A stretch of DNA of 64,000 nucleotides from Linum tenue (lineage: Eukaryota; Streptophyta; Magnoliopsida; Malpighiales; Linaceae). This document shows, piece after piece, positions 1 to 13,200 of this stretch. The position numbers and the translations under genes were made by a program. Numbering within the stretch: position 1 is the first letter of the stretch; each line of letters opens with the position of its first letter. Location: positions 4,976,909-5,040,908 of the forward strand of contig CAMGYJ010000007.1 in assembly GCA_946122785.1 (NCBI GenBank), read 5' to 3'. The notes beneath the pieces are model-generated. The model worked only from the letters and a program-made list of their open reading frames with translations. It was not told where the DNA came from and did no database searches.

Positions 1-229
1 AAATTACCCTTCTGGGAATCAGAAGTCCCAACACCAATATCAGCATTGGCAGCACCTCCTTTTGACTAAATAATGACAGGTGATTCTAATACAAGGCCTT
101 GGATTTTTCTTGCCTTTATCTCACTATCTGCAGCAGCTAAATCACCATTCCCAACAACTAGGTCTGCATAAGGGAAAGAATCATCAATCTCCTTCATTGC
201 GTAAGATGTTGTAGTGCTCAAACTCAAGT

Positions 230-1082
230 AATCTGCAAGCTATGATAGGCCCAGAGTGCATGCACAAGCTATTTACGAACTCCATCCATACCAACACGAA
301 GCGACCCTAAGCCCAGCTCTCAAATCACACACCTGCTCTATGATCAAAATTGACTACCGCAATCTTAACTTTCTTATGGTCGAGAATATTGTAGAGAATA
401 AACATTTTCTCACACAGCTTAGCCCAGCCCGCTGGGTTATCATCGTCGAAGATATGATTTTCTGATTCATGAAGGATTGTCTGATTGTTACCAGGAAGTG
501 GAGAAGGAACTAGTTGATGACGGTAACACTCATCCTTTGATTAATGACTCAACTGGCGGTGTAGACGTAGAAGTTGCTCGAGTTGGGGGTTGAGCCCTCT
601 GGCACCAGTAGCGCTCTAAAGATGGTAGAGGTAATGGAGTGCTGAAGTTGCCCCATTTTCCCGCGATAGTTGAAGAAATAAGAGACTCGAACTCCCTTTG
701 TGGTAGAGAAATTAGGGTGTGACATTTCGTCGAACATGTGGCGGGAGGAAACCTCGATCCTTGTGGCACTCACCCGGCGGAGGAGAAAATGGGTCTCGAA
801 CACCCGCGAATTCAACTAGCGACAAAGTTGAAGGGTCGGCCATTTCATGGTTGCTTTCCCACAATAGATTCTCCATTTCTCGCAACTGTTTCCCCGTTGC
901 AGAAAGTTGCGCATAATGAACGCTTGTCGTGCGTTGTATTTTTCAAGCCATGCGTCGTTACTCCCAGGTTCAGAAGTAACAGTGTTGATCGATGGACAAG
1001 TCGGAATCACCGTCATGGCGTCTGATCTAGGATCGACAGAGTAGCGGCCGTCTATCGGTGGAAGAGTTGAATTCGTAGTCAT
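230..1082 (-). pseudogene. Decayed Ty3/gypsy-like gag
   Basis: The first ATG after the PBS is at 1082 and opens an 88-codon frame. Coding similarity continues with frame changes to about position 230. The recognisable core (about 470-230) has the FDxDNPxGW block, the hydrophobic KVKIAVVNF helix and a WxEFV...SGP block, as in plant gypsy gag. At least two stops (TGA near 336, TAG near 311) interrupt it. It cannot make a full protein. Confidence 0.6.
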
Positions 1083-1095
1083 GGATGCCTAATTA

Positions 1096-1109
1096 CAGCT
1101 CAGATACCA
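1096..1109 (-). other. tRNA-iMet primer-binding site
   Basis: Minus strand reads TGGTATCTGAGCTG. The canonical plant retroelement PBS for initiator methionine tRNA is TGGTATCAGAGC, so there is a single mismatch in the first twelve bases. Its place between LTR and gag supports the element call. Confidence 0.65.
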
Positions 1110-1111
1110 CT

Positions 1112-1397
1112 TGAAATGGATGTAGCTGGAACTGGATCTTTCATGCTGGAACTGAGAAGAGAAGAATAAGGAAGAGGGAAGAAGAGTAGGGGAAGAAATA
1201 GGGGAAGAATATAGAAGGATTGAGAAGAGAATAGAGAGTTGCAGAGGAAGAGGAAGAAAGTAAAGAAAGATTGGGAAGTTCTCTATTATGTTATTCGTTA
1301 GTCTCTTATTACACCACAACCCAATTTATAACAGATATCCAACTGCAGATTGACCCCCTAACTATCCATTGATTACATTTATATTCCACTCATTACA
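1112..1397 (-). repeat. Candidate 5' LTR of the left retroelement
   Basis: On the minus strand it begins TGTAATGAGTGG and ends TTTCA, two bases before the primer-binding site, so it has TG...CA ends. A TATA-like GTTATAAATTGGG lies inside (about 1317-1332 on the plus strand), followed by a long pyrimidine-rich leader typical of plant LTR R/U5. No second copy is in the window, so the outer boundary rests on TG and spacing only. Confidence 0.5.
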
Positions 1398-2998
1398 GCC
1401 GCCAAGGCACTGAACGATTCTCAGAGCGTTGCAAGACTTATCGATAATCTAATGCTCGATGAAAAGAGACATCACCATATAGAGGAACTTGGGGTTTTTG
1501 GGGATGGTAAATATACTTCTTTATAGCTTTCCTTACACAAACGTTCTCCTTTATCTACTCAATGTCGCCATCGACGAAGTAGAGAACTAGGAAAGAAGCA
1601 GAAAAACATAGAGAGTAGGAGGAGATGAAGTGTGTATGAATATGGCAACAAATATTTAAATAGAGGGGGGAGGGGATGTTAAAAAGCACTACCAAGTAAA
1701 TTTAAAGGGTCATCGGTTTTCAAGACGATGATGATGCTCATTGATTTTTTTTATCATCAAAGAAGAACACGTCGGAAACTCTTTGTCATGGAAAAAAAAG
1801 GTGATAGAGAGAAAATTTAGAGAGAGAATAAACTATGGAAGAGGTGATGGGATGGGGATGGTACTAAGTGAAGAAGCTGAAATTATATATGTTTCTTTTT
1901 ATTTCATACTCATTATCTTAATTGCTAAAATATAATTGTTTGTTGTCACATAGAATATCTGTAAAAGTATTAGATGGAGGGTGACTAGTAATGAAACACA
2001 AATGTAAATTCAATAACCACAAGTGCACTAGAAACTTATTAGTGACAAACCTTGAAACAAATTGATAAGTTAAATGATCAAACACATTTAGCCTATTTTC
2101 TTGAGCTAGCTATTTTAAGTAAGACTTATTATTTCCTTTGTACCGTGATTGATATGAATATTCGTGAATATTGTCTAAAACTTAGTTTTAGACTATTGAT
2201 AGTGGGCCCTTCCCAACTTATAAATATTGATGATCTCAATAGTTGGCACACACAATTCTCAAAAAAGATTTTATTATCTTTACAAAATGTTTTGATAAAA
2301 AATCTTTAAACTCACTCAGCCCATAAAATTGGAATATTCACGGGGCATTCTTACCCTTTTAGCTTTATGATGATCTATAATATTTTTCTCTAAGAAAAAA
2401 CTTTAAAAAATGCGGATAAGAAAAACTAATATTAGAGAAATTTTATAATGTTATAGGTATAGTAAAAGTTGAATTTTTAGTATAAAATTAAAAGTACAAA
2501 TTCATTCTTTTAGCATAAATAAAATTATATAAAAAGTATAAGTAGAAATTAATACAAAAGTACAAGTTCAATTCTCATCATAAAGAAAATTGTAAGAAAA
2601 TGTACACATTTAAGTTGAATTTGTCTTATAAAATTTAAAAGAAAGCATGAGTACTGATAAGCATAGTAACAGCTCATGCTAAAGGCCGAAAAGCTCGAAA
2701 TTTTAGAAGATGATGTGTGGAAGAAAATAATGTTATTATTGATAAGAAAGATAAAATTTAGTATTACATTTAGTAGGAGAGCAACTAGTTTGATGTTTCA
2801 AGAACTAGCAAGTAGGGGTCTACAACAGTTCGATCGAGTCAAATTAATGAGAATCGCAGTTTAATAATGAAGGACTTATTATAATTAGGACCAGACCAAC
2901 ATTGTGTTTGGTTCATTATTGGTCCGATCCGGTTCAAAAATCGATTTGGTTGGATGAGCGGGCGAACCCACTAAGTTTACCCGAGCCGCGCTTCAGCA
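1398..2998. other. Intergenic, AT-rich, no gene seen
   Basis: Poly-A/T runs and short frames only. Nothing here resembles a protein family or RNA gene I recognise. The last ~100 bases are the GC-richer 5' flank of PPR4. Confidence 0.6.
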
Positions 2999-3403
2999 AT
3001 GGCTTTATCCACTCCCTCCCTCCTCTGTTTCTTCCCTTTCTGCTTCGGACGGATGAAAAATGGATATTCTTTCGCTCTCCGCCGCTCCCTCCCCCTTCCC
3101 TCACACCTCAATCGCCTTCTCCACCGCCGCCGGCAAAAGACCCACCTCCCTTCCTTCCACTTCCGTCTCTTTCTCCTCCCAGCCACCTCCGGCGCCCGAA
3201 CCGGACAACTCAAACACCTCCCCTGCCGTCCGCCGGCCTCAATTACTCACCAAGTCGGCTTCCACTTCCGACGAGAAACCTCCTGCCCCCAATCTCCCAC
3301 GAAACCCCTTCAAATCCCTTTCACAGTCATCTCGCGCTTCGCCGGATACCAGCCCTTCTCCCGCACCCTTCTCCCTTTCCTCCAAGCTCTGGCTCTCCAG
3401 TAA
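2999..3403 (+). other. Overlapping upstream ORF on PPR4 leader
   Basis: An ATG at 2999 in good context (GCAATGGC) lies 61 bases before the PPR4 start, in another frame, and opens 134 codons that run over the PPR4 transit-peptide region. If the transcript starts upstream of 2999, ribosomes would meet it first. Its N-terminus (MALSTPSLLCFF) itself looks like a plastid transit peptide. It could be a regulatory uORF, or could mark a frameshift between two versions of the N-terminus. Confidence 0.35.
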
Positions 3404-6400
3404 GCTCTCGCCCCCACCGCCGCCTCCTCCTCCTCCTCCTCCCCCGATTACCCGTCCTGCCCCGGTCCAGCGCCGCTCTCGTGTTCCAACCCGAACTCTG
3501 GATGCGGAGGATGACCCACCGAAAGCTGAACTCCGCGAGCCGGGGAAGATTTTCGTTGGGAACCTCCCCGCATGGGTGAAGAAGCTCGAATTGGTCGAGT
3601 TCTTCCGGCAATTCGGGCCGATAAAGAGCGTGATCCTGATTAAGGGCCACAACGAGACGGAGAGGAATGCTGGGTTCGGATTCGTTATCTACGATGGCCG
3701 GGCGGCGGAGAAATCTGCGGCAAAAGCTGTGGAGTTTGACGGGGTGGAGTTCCACGGGAGGGTGCTGACGGTGAAATTGGATGACGGGAGGCGGCTGAAG
3801 GCCAAAGCCGAAGAGAGGAAGCGGTGGGTGGGTGGTGATGGTGGGGAGGAGTACAGGTCCAAGTCCAAGTGGCATGAGGAAAGGGAGGGTTCCAGGAATG
3901 CGTTCCGGAGGGTTCTCGATACGCAGCCGGAGAATTGGCAGGCCGTCGTCGACGCATTCGACAACGTTAAGAAGGTAAGTGAGGCTTTGGGGGATCCTTG
4001 TTTCGTTAGTTAAACTGCTTAGGAATGCATTGGTGGCTGTCAAATGCGTACTGGAAATGTTGTTTGTGGAAATGCGGTAAGAGAAATGGTGTGAGGTTTT
4101 GTGATCAGTATTCTGCCAAAAGGCTGGCATTGTCAAACTTCTCTTATCTAAGATAACAATAATATGTTACCAGCTGCTTGTTGGTTTAAGTGCCTTACAA
4201 TGTTATCACTGTGGGTTTGCAGCATATGCCACTGCTTTCTGACTTGCAATTACCGTTGGTTACTTAGAATTTACTGCATAAAACATCAATTCTGGAAAGA
4301 AATATGAGTGTCGTTTTTTCTTATCCCCGCTGTTCTGTATTAGCCTTCTAGAAGGGAGTTTGGGTTGATGGTGGGCTATTATGCAAGACGTGGAGATATG
4401 CACCGTGCAAGACAAACTTTCGAAAGCATGCGTGCAAGAGGAATAGAACCCAGCTCTCATGTCTACACAAGGTAAAATTCTATCCGAGTCAGTGCCTAAA
4501 CCTTTCCCTGTCCATACAGCCAGCCAGCTTATAGGTCACGTTTTAGTATTGTATTCATATTCATTATTCATGATGGTAAACACCTCTGGAATGAACTCTT
4601 AACTAAGCCTACAATTTCTTTTGCAAACAAGAGATGAGCCCTTTTCCTTCTCAAACTATTTAGCTTGTATGTCTTGTTCCCTGCTGATGATGTTGGTGTT
4701 ATAATAATTTGTGTGCTAAACATTTGTTTTCTAGGTTGAGTTGTCAATTTCCGTTGTTTGCTCAAGCTTATGTACGTCATACTGCTGCTTTTGAGATTAA
4801 AATAATTTATTTCATGCAGCCTTATACATGCTTATGCAGTTGGTAGAGACATGGAAGAAGCACTGTCTTGTGTTAGGAAAATGAAGGAAGAGGGTGTTGA
4901 ATTGAGTTTGGTGACTTACAGCATCCTTGTTGGTGGATTCGCAAAAGTTGGCAATGCTGAGTAAGCAAACAACGCCTATTCAGTAAGCAAGGGTTTCCTT
5001 TTATTGTTTTCCAAACTGGTTTGTATCAGAGGAATATGGTCTATTAGTTTTAAGCTGGTTCTTAGCCTTAGATCTCGGTTACTTCTCCTTGTGCTTGTGA
5101 AATAGCCTTTGCGTACCGTTCTTTGTTTATTCTGGGTGGTTTGCTCTTTTCTGATTACCATAGTTTCCTAGATAGATTTCTAATGTTTACCGTTTCTATT
5201 TCGAGAAACTAACATTGTTTTTCTGTTTTGTTAAAGGGCTGCTGATTACTGGTTCAATGAGGCCAAGGAGAGACATTCAAACTTAAATTCAATCATCTAC
5301 GGGAGTATTATATATGCTCATTGGTTAGTATTTTGACTTCCATACTTAATGTGGCAGTTCTTTTTTCCATATCAAACTCTTCGGTCCTGTTGTAGATTGT
5401 TTGCTACTTACTCACCTGCTCAGTTCCATGGCCGTCGAATGCACATTAATTTTGTTTATAAGATGTATCTTTCTTCTTCTTCTTTGATAATTGAGCTGCA
5501 TCTATTTTTGCCTAACACTTAGATATGTGTTAATTGTAGTCAAACATATAATATGGATAAAGCTGAAGCATTAGTAAGGGTTATGGAAGAAGAAGGTATA
5601 GATGCTCCTATTGACATATACCACACAATGATGGATGGATACACTATGATTGGCAATGAAGAGAAATGTTTGGTTGTCTTTCAAAGACTTAAGGTAAGTA
5701 ATGACTGTCATGTCAATGTCTGTAATGGGGATTCTTCTGGTTGTAAATTCTTCTAAAACGTTTCAACATAACATTGTCTTTGAAATGCAACTAGATTTCC
5801 ATACGAGTTGTAAGGTCTTAATACATATTGGATACCATATTCTGTTTGGTCTTTCCCCTTGTTTTAGAGCACATCGTTGTTATCTTTTGGGTTCCATAGC
5901 GTTAACGCATGCATGAGCTTCATTTCATATTTCTATGTGGAAGCCAAGTGGTAAAATGAAATGATTCATTCTGCTTTGGCGGGATCCCACTAGATCATCC
6001 TTTGATGCATTCATCTTCCTTGATGTACATTCTGTGAGACATACACAATGAATTGGATAGAATTTCTCCTTATGGTATCTAGGTGGCTCCTGTTGTGTAA
6101 AGAAATTAGGTATAACAGGATGCGAACGTTTAGGAGGCCAACACCAGATAAATTTTATACAATTCCATGAATTTATTTGTTCGTGACTCATGCTACAAGT
6201 CTTGAACTTTACAGTCAATTGCATATTTGCATTACCACTTCTGTTTATTGCGTTTATGTAAATCAATTATTTATTCCTGCAGGAATGTGGATTTTCACCT
6301 TCAGTTGTCAGTTATGGATGTCTCATCAACCTCTACATCAAGGCAAGCTTATTATTTTCTTTTACCTATCTTAATAAGGGATTGTTATTGCTTTTTGATT

Positions 6401-8949
6401 GTAGACTTAGACGGTGGTCATTGAGTTGTAGTTCTTAATTAGAAGGTGCTGAAACTTCACATGAAAGACATGAAACTTAGAATTGTTTGTGTTCCACAGA
6501 GAGTTATGCAATAGCTTGCAATTTGAACTTAAAGATGAAGGAGAAGATGGAACAAGCTGTATGAAATAAAGCCACATTAATCTATGATTGATATGCAAAG
6601 ATCTTTAGTAGTATTATCTCATAGAGGAAGTTGATTTGTACTGCTCATTTAAATTGTCTCTGTTCCCCCCTCTTTCTTTGGTTCAGAACCTTGTTTAGGT
6701 TTATATAATAGCTATGTAAAAATCTTACAATTAAGTATCCGGGGCTTGTGCTGTCAACTCTGCATGAAACTGCTTCTTGCTTGCTTTAGGAACTGATTCA
6801 GCTATCCAAAAATCCCTTTCTTCGCTTAATAATTGGAGGCAAGTTATTGTGCTAAACTTCAAGTTCGTCTCAGGTTGGAAAAGTTTCTAAAGCAATGGAA
6901 GTTTGCAAGCTGATGGAGCTTGATGGCATCAAACATAACATGAAGACATACTCCATGCTTATCAATGGATTCGTGAAGTTAAAAGATTGGGCAAATGCAT
7001 TTGCAGTTTTTGAGGATGTTGTTAAAGATGGTCTGAAACCTGATGTGGTGCTATATAATAACATCATCAATGCATTTTGTTGCATGGGAAACATGGACCG
7101 TGCCATCAAGATGGTCAACCAAATGCAAAAGGAAAGGCATAGACCTACTACACGCACGTTTATGCCCATCATTCATGCATTTGCTAGAGCTGGGGACATG
7201 AGAAGAGCCCTTGATACTTTCGATATGATGAGGCGGAGTGGGTGCATTCCAACAGTTCACACTTTCAATGCGTTGATTCTTGGTCTTGTCGAGAAGCGTC
7301 AGGTATATTTATGCTCTGACTAGTTGACTTGTTGAAGTCTGCTACTTGGTTAAAAGTCTCTAGACCCCATCTTAGAGGTTCTTGTTATTATATAATTTTA
7401 CATGTTACTGTCTCCATGTACTTGTCAAACCTTGAACCCAAATGTGTAGTCTATAAATGATCACTTGGTCCTCTACACCTCTCTTAGGGAAAATGCTCAT
7501 TTTTACAAGAAATAGCATTTTTCATTATGCGTTGCTGAGTAGCTTTTTCTCTGTTGATCGTTGCCCTTAACATCCAACATTGGTAGGATGCTTTCACTTG
7601 ATACTCCTTTTAGTGAATCGGTAAAGATTCCTAGTGGTTAGTCAAATTAGTGACTTCTCATAATCTCAGTGATCTGCCTTATTGGTTAGTCTTGGTAATT
7701 TTGTGATTTTGTGTTCCAGCCTAAAAGCACTAATTATAGGTATCTGATATTCTTACTAACTTGTCAGATGGAGAAGGCAGTTGAAATATTGGATCAGATG
7801 GCACTAGCAGGGGTAGGTCCAAACGAACATACATACACGACCATCATGCATGGTTTTGCTGCATTAGGTGATACGGGCAAGGCTTTCGAGTATTTCACCA
7901 AACTGAGAAATGAAGGGCTTGAACTTGATGTGTTCACCTATGAGGCATTGTTGAAGGCATGCTGCAAAGCTGGAAGAATGCAAAGTGCCTTAGCAGTCAC
8001 TAAAGAAATGAGTGCCCGAAACATTCCCAGAAACTGTTTCGTCTACAACATATTGATTGACGGGTGAGATTCTCAGGCAGATTGGTTCATTTGTTTTCCT
8101 TCGCTTCTGCCTAATTAACCGTCGAGGATTATTTTCAGATGGGCTCGGAGAGGTGATGTGTGGGAGGCTGCTGACCTTATGCAACAAATGAAGCAAGAGG
8201 GAGTGCAACCTGACATTCACACATACACTTCGTTTATAAATGCTTGCTGCAAGGCTGGTGACATGGCGGTATGCTATCTTTATCTTAACCCATATCGAGC
8301 TCGGCCACTTATTTCAGATGACTATGACCTGATAATTTGTCCCTCTCGCCTTCTTTGTATTGTATTTCAGAAAGCATCAAAGACCATGGATGAAATGGCA
8401 ACCTTCGGAGTGAAGCCAAATGTGAAAACATACACAACCTTGATCTATGGTTGGGCTCGAGCATCTCTGCCTGAGAAGGCGCTGGAATGCTTCGAACAAA
8501 TGAAGACTGAGGGATTAAAGCCTGACAAGGCTGTTTACCATTGTTTGATGACATCGCTTCTCTCCAGGGCTACCGTGGCCGAGACATCCACTATTTACTC
8601 TGGGATTCTGTCCATCTGCAGAGAGATGGTGGAATCTGAGCTGACATTCGATATGGGCACGGCGGTCCACTGGTCCAGGTGTTTGCGCAAGATCGAGAGA
8701 ACAGGTGGGGACATCACAGAAGCACTGCAGAAAACCTTCCCTCCAGACTGGAGTGCACGCCATGCTCCCGTCTCCATTTCCGAATCAGATGTGGATGACG
8801 AACTCAACGTTCACTCGGACGATGATGATGATGACATTTACTTGGCCAGTGGAGGTGGAAGCCACCAAAACGACGACAGTGAAGCTGAAGCAGAAGATGA
8901 TGGTGCTCTTAGACAAAGACTGCTTTGGCAGAATCGTTTTCCACATTAG
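3060..8949 (+). CDS. PPR4: PPR4: plastid RRM + pentatricopeptide repeat RNA-splicing protein
   Basis: Ten exons close in frame to 972 residues: 3060-3974, 4344-4471, 4820-4960, 5237-5323, 5540-5693, 6283-6342, 6874-7302, 7768-8063, 8139-8268, 8371-8949. Residues 1-~60 are Ser/Pro/Thr-rich like a plastid transit peptide, followed by a run of about 12 prolines. An RRM starts near residue 163 (RNP2 KIFVGNL, RNP1 NAGFGFVIYD). P-type PPR repeats then fill exons 2-10, and the tail is acidic (Asp/Glu runs). The RRM-then-PPR order is distinctive for PPR4. The maize and Arabidopsis proteins are known to bind the first intron of plastid rps12 and promote its trans-splicing, so essential plastid translation depends on it. 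Intron 6 has a GC donor. I chose ATG 3060 because it is the first in frame; an overlapping uORF begins at 2999. Identity is strong because repeat sequence matches PPR4 along the whole length. Confidence 0.93.
6343..6873 (+). other. GC-AG intron of PPR4
   Basis: The exon ends CTCTACATCAAG and continues with gcaagc, not gt. The acceptor is gtctcag before GTTGGAAAAG. Joining here gives the expected PPR repeat (LINLYIK then VGKVSKAMEV) in phase 0. No GT donor nearby keeps the frame. Confidence 0.8.
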
Positions 8950-9395
8950 ATAGTAATTGCAATGTAAGTGGTTATCCACCTCTTGTTTATGGATTCTGTT
9001 GGTCTCAATGCACAACATTCATTAGAGAAGTGGTTGTCAATTGTTTAACTAAGTGCCATGCCTGGTGGGGTGCTCCACTTGGCAACCATGGTGTTGAGTG
9101 TTAACGCTCGCTCTTTCATGATCCACAAGCCTGTTGTTGGCGGCGTCGCTGGACACTGGGCCATGTTTCCCGGATGACGGCCCGAGATCGTTGGGGCCGA
9201 TTACGCAGGAGAATCAGTTACCACCAGGAGCAGTACCACCTATCAGAGGAAGCAGCAGTGTTTTTGCTGCTAATCAGAAGGTTCAAGGTGGCATAAATAT
9301 TGCTCAAGTAAAATATAGGTACGACGATGATGATGATCGTAAAGTTTGAAGTGAGCTCTTGTATTGCTTAGCTTAGGCGCTCGTTGAGTCGTCCT
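8950..9395. other. PPR4 3' flank, nothing recognised
   Basis: Contains the 3' UTR and a GC-richer stretch (9050-9350) with a 71-codon frame that matches nothing I know. It precedes the RNase H fragment and may be part of the same decayed LINE. Confidence 0.5.
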
Positions 9396-9530
9396 TGGCA
9401 GGTGCAGTTAGTTCGTGTTTATCGGGAGGCTAATTATGTTGCCGATTACCTAGCTTCCCTGGGTCATTCCTTTCCGGCAGGTACCCACATTTTCGACGCA
9501 CCTAGGGCTGTTCCGAGTTATTGGCTATAA
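9396..9530 (+). pseudogene. RNase H-like tail of a decayed non-LTR element
   Basis: A 45-codon frame ending at TAA 9528-9530 reads WQVQLVRVYREANYVADYLA, then LGHSFPAGTHIFDAP. This is the C-terminal block of the RNase H domain found at the end of plant LINE-type reverse transcriptases (VxREAN..AD.LA). No RT precedes it, and it has no start codon. It is a 5'-truncated relic. Confidence 0.7.
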
Positions 9531-10204
9531 CATAACATTTTAGCATAGTTTAATATCGAATATTTATTAGCATACTACCAATTAGATCACTATGGTATAA
9601 CTAAATACTATTCAACCTAATCATTGGATAACATCTCCAGCCTGGTTTCAAACCATGTTTATTAGACCATTACCGACGCTGTAAGCCCTAATATGGGCTG
9701 CCATGTCTCCAACGAAATAGGCACCAACCAGGCAATGCTGCTCCTTACTTGATACTCGTTCATGTAACGTTTTCAACCAGCATGTAGAATCAGCAAGGAA
9801 GAAGTTCAGAGGCAATCATGTTCTTCCAAACTGTACATACAACACTCAAAGAGTTCAGTACACATGAAATTAAGAAATAACTTTCACCAATCTACACCTT
9901 TGCGGTCGTCTAGGACCTGGTCTGGCTTCGTTTTAACGCAAGCCTCGCCCGAAGAATAAACGAACAGTCTGGCTTTTCTCTACCTTTACAGAACAAACAA
10001 GAAGCAGGATGGATACATACAAGAGGCCCCTTTCATATTTCGCAGCCGACTTTGGAACAGATCACGCAAGGAGAAAGCATCATAGCAACACTATAGAACC
10101 TAGAGAGCCCACACAGTCCCCTTCCTATCAAATTTACAACAGCCAAAAAAGAGCAAAAACCAGGGAAGGGAAACCGATGAGGTGGTCTCGACTTCTTAAA
10201 GCAT
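9531..10204. other. Intergenic and EXO70A1 3' UTR
   Basis: No gene seen. The part next to 10204 is presumably the EXO70A1 3' UTR; no coding similarity. Confidence 0.5.
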
Positions 10205-13200
10205 CTACCGCCGCGGTTCATTCAGCGTCTTGCCCTCGAAAAACTCACCAAGCATTCTCTCCAGGTCCTCAGCCGTGTACTTTATATACTTCTGTGGGGT
10301 CTTCCCGCTCTCCACCAGTGGCCTGTTAGGTGATTGTTGGAAATAAATGTGATTAGAAGTACAATCACTGTAGTATGCTTTCTGAAACAAATCTGAACTA
10401 CTGCATTACCCGAAACGCTTTACAAAAGATCGGTAAGCAGGTAACAGGACTTCAGCGACCGCGAGCCTCAGAGATTCTCGCAGCTCGGTGTCAGGTACCG
10501 TCCACTGAGATTGTTTTTGGTGGAGTTCCTCAAACTGCACGTTGAAGATCTTGAACCTGGAAAACATGGTAAGGGACGACATTTATGAGGCCAGGGCAAG
10601 ATATGCAAAAGTCGGTACGAGATAGAAATGGGCCGGGAACTCGATATGACCTCTCTTTCACCAATCCCCTTGAAGCACCGCTGCCACTTCCACTCTCACC
10701 CGGTGCTGAAGAACTTCCTCCGGATGAAGTTAGGCCTTGAGCAGAGACACATTGAAGAATCTGGAAAAGGTTCGCTATTTCATGAGCCAGATTCCTTCCA
10801 ACACATTTATTAATTATCCTTGTACTGAAAAGGGTCTCAAATTTGATAACATTAAGAGGAATGAGCCTAAAACTGAACAAGAAATTCAACGTGTCTTTCG
10901 ATCTTCCAGGAAAGTAGATGACATAGTTTGCAAGAGCAAAACACAGCATCAATTAAGCAGCAAAATAAACTAATAGAATATGGGTACACACCCAACCATT
11001 CTCGCTAAAGCTTGAAAATCAGTAACTTCACTTTGTTGCATCATTTCATAGTACAAGAAAGGTCCACAAAAGATCACTCTACGTCCATTGATATGGGATT
11101 CACTTTGGGTACCGTGTTCAATGTTTATAATGCTATCTTCTGTTTAGCAATTCGTGTGAGACCTAGACTTAGTTAAGGAGATGCATCATTACCTTCAAAT
11201 ACTAATACCTTGGTGAGTAAAACGTCACAAGATTTCAAGATTAGACAGGGGAAAATTGCAGTTCAAGATTTGGTTAGCATCAGGTTTCATTTAATCGAGA
11301 AGAGAGAAGAGCACCTTTCCCCAACCAGTCCTTTTGTATTGATTTGCATGTTGCTGCACAACTCTTCTGTGTCGTTGAACCCAATCATCTCCCAACAAGT
11401 CCTTGGCTTCAGATCTGAAAGTCAACCAAGCATTATAACCTACAAGGCATGGCTAAGAAATTTCCAGGAAACACATTCATAACAAACCTGCGGACAGATC
11501 TGACCATATAGTGAATATTGTTCATCAGAAACAGGTGCGTCAAAGCTTGATCTTTATACTGCTTAGACTTTCCATCCAAATTGGTTTGAAGAGCCTGCAT
11601 TATTCGCATGGTCACAGTAGCTAACTGCGAAACTGTCTCCCCCCCAGTTTCAAATTCTCGGAAGAGTTGATTCAACGTCGATTGGTAGCTGCACCAGTTT
11701 ATAGATGCATAATTAGCACTCAGTTATGAAGCACAATCAGTTGGAAATATAGTTGATGTTTGGTTGGTAAAAATCAAGATCAGATGAACTTACTCGAAAA
11801 GGAATTTTACATAGTTAATAACATAGCTAGTCAAGGGATGAACAGTTCCATCCAGTACAGCTGTTTTAGTTGCATCCTTCTCAACAGCTTCTTCAAAATC
11901 GCCAAAAGTTTCTTGAGCTGTCTGGGCAAGCTTCTTTGTCAAGCCCAATGTAGATTCCCTAATTTCAGCACAAACTTTACCGCTGAAAACTGACTCAATC
12001 TGCACAGGAAATGGCGATAAAGTTTTTAGTGGTATCACAGTCACTTTTAAGAGCAACTACTGAAATTGTGAAATTTTCATGTGTTTATGCATTATGAATC
12101 GGCAGACCCCTATAGAGTAAAATGCGGATAATGGTTGGAAAACGAAAATAAAAAACCCATGCATATCTGCTACCTAAGAGAGAATTAATATATGCCAAAA
12201 AGTTCAGGCAGCTAGGCAGAAGTTTGAACGAATCAAATTAGTGAAAGATGAGTCCATAATTCATGCTTCTGAATCACCTATAAACAAATGTGAGTGTAGC
12301 AGCAGCAATCGAAAAAATGTTAGAGCAGACATGGAACTTCCTGGATAAAAAAATAAGACCAAAGTGAAAATGGGCTCACGAACCATAAACACTGAGCTAT
12401 TCTCTAAGTAAAAGGCTATATCTAATCCTGCCATATACTGCATCCAAGCAAACATCAACATTCTTGTTAGTTGCCGTCGCTAAACATACCTCTGAATGAA
12501 GTTCTCGCATAATCTCATACATGTCTAGAAGCACGAACAATTTTTCTGGTGATCTCTTGCTTTTGGTTATGGCTTCTCCAAAACTGAGAAGCATTGACAC
12601 ATTATTGCCTGTGCATTCGGCAAAACATTGATCTCGCAGAGAATCAAACCCATCAAAGATTTGATCGCAAAGTCGCCTTTCTCCAGCAAACAAGATCTTG
12701 ACCTGCTCAAAGTATGATAAGCAACCAACAACCAAAACAAAAGAAGTGAGACATATAAGTTTCAGTCCTTACTGCGATCCGCATGAAATGAATCCAATTC
12801 CCAATCTTTGCTTCCAAGACCTCCCATTGCATCTTTTGAACATCTTCTTTACTCAGTCTTTCAACTCCCAATTTCCTAAGGCTTTCTTCCAAAACTGAGG
12901 ATCGTGTATCCCTGAGAACCAAAAAGGAGGATGATATAAAGTGAAAAGGTCTTTAAGTGTTCAGATCAAGTTGAATCTGCATAAACAGATTACAACAATC
13001 ACCACACTAACAAAGAGTACACCTCACAAAGTACTAGAGGATATAGATTCGATTTTGCATCAGATATATTACTCTTTGGGCGAAAGAAGTAATCAAATTG
13101 CTCAATGTCATTTTCCAGTTCACAATCAGCAGCAAGTAACATCATATGAATATGATGAAATTTAGGGAAGGGACAGCTATCCATGGTTTAGCATGAGCAA

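Larger units (their letters stand above)
1..1397 (-). mobile_element. LTR-retrotransposon remnant, left-truncated by window
   Basis: Read on the minus strand there is, in order, a candidate LTR (1397 to 1112), a primer-binding site matching initiator-Met tRNA (1109-1096), a leader with an ATG at 1082, and gag-like coding broken by stops and frameshifts down to about position 230. The gag core gives DNPAGWAKLCEKMF, then WMEFVNSLCMHSGP, the spacing of Ty3/gypsy gag proteins. No protease or RT is seen before the window edge. The other LTR would lie left of position 1. It is old and non-coding. Confidence 0.7.

Noticed and set aside
3327..4136. 269-codon minus-strand open frame opposite PPR4
   Set aside because: It is the antisense shadow of the GC-rich first PPR4 exon; it matches no family and is rich in His/Pro/Arg as expected for reversed codons.
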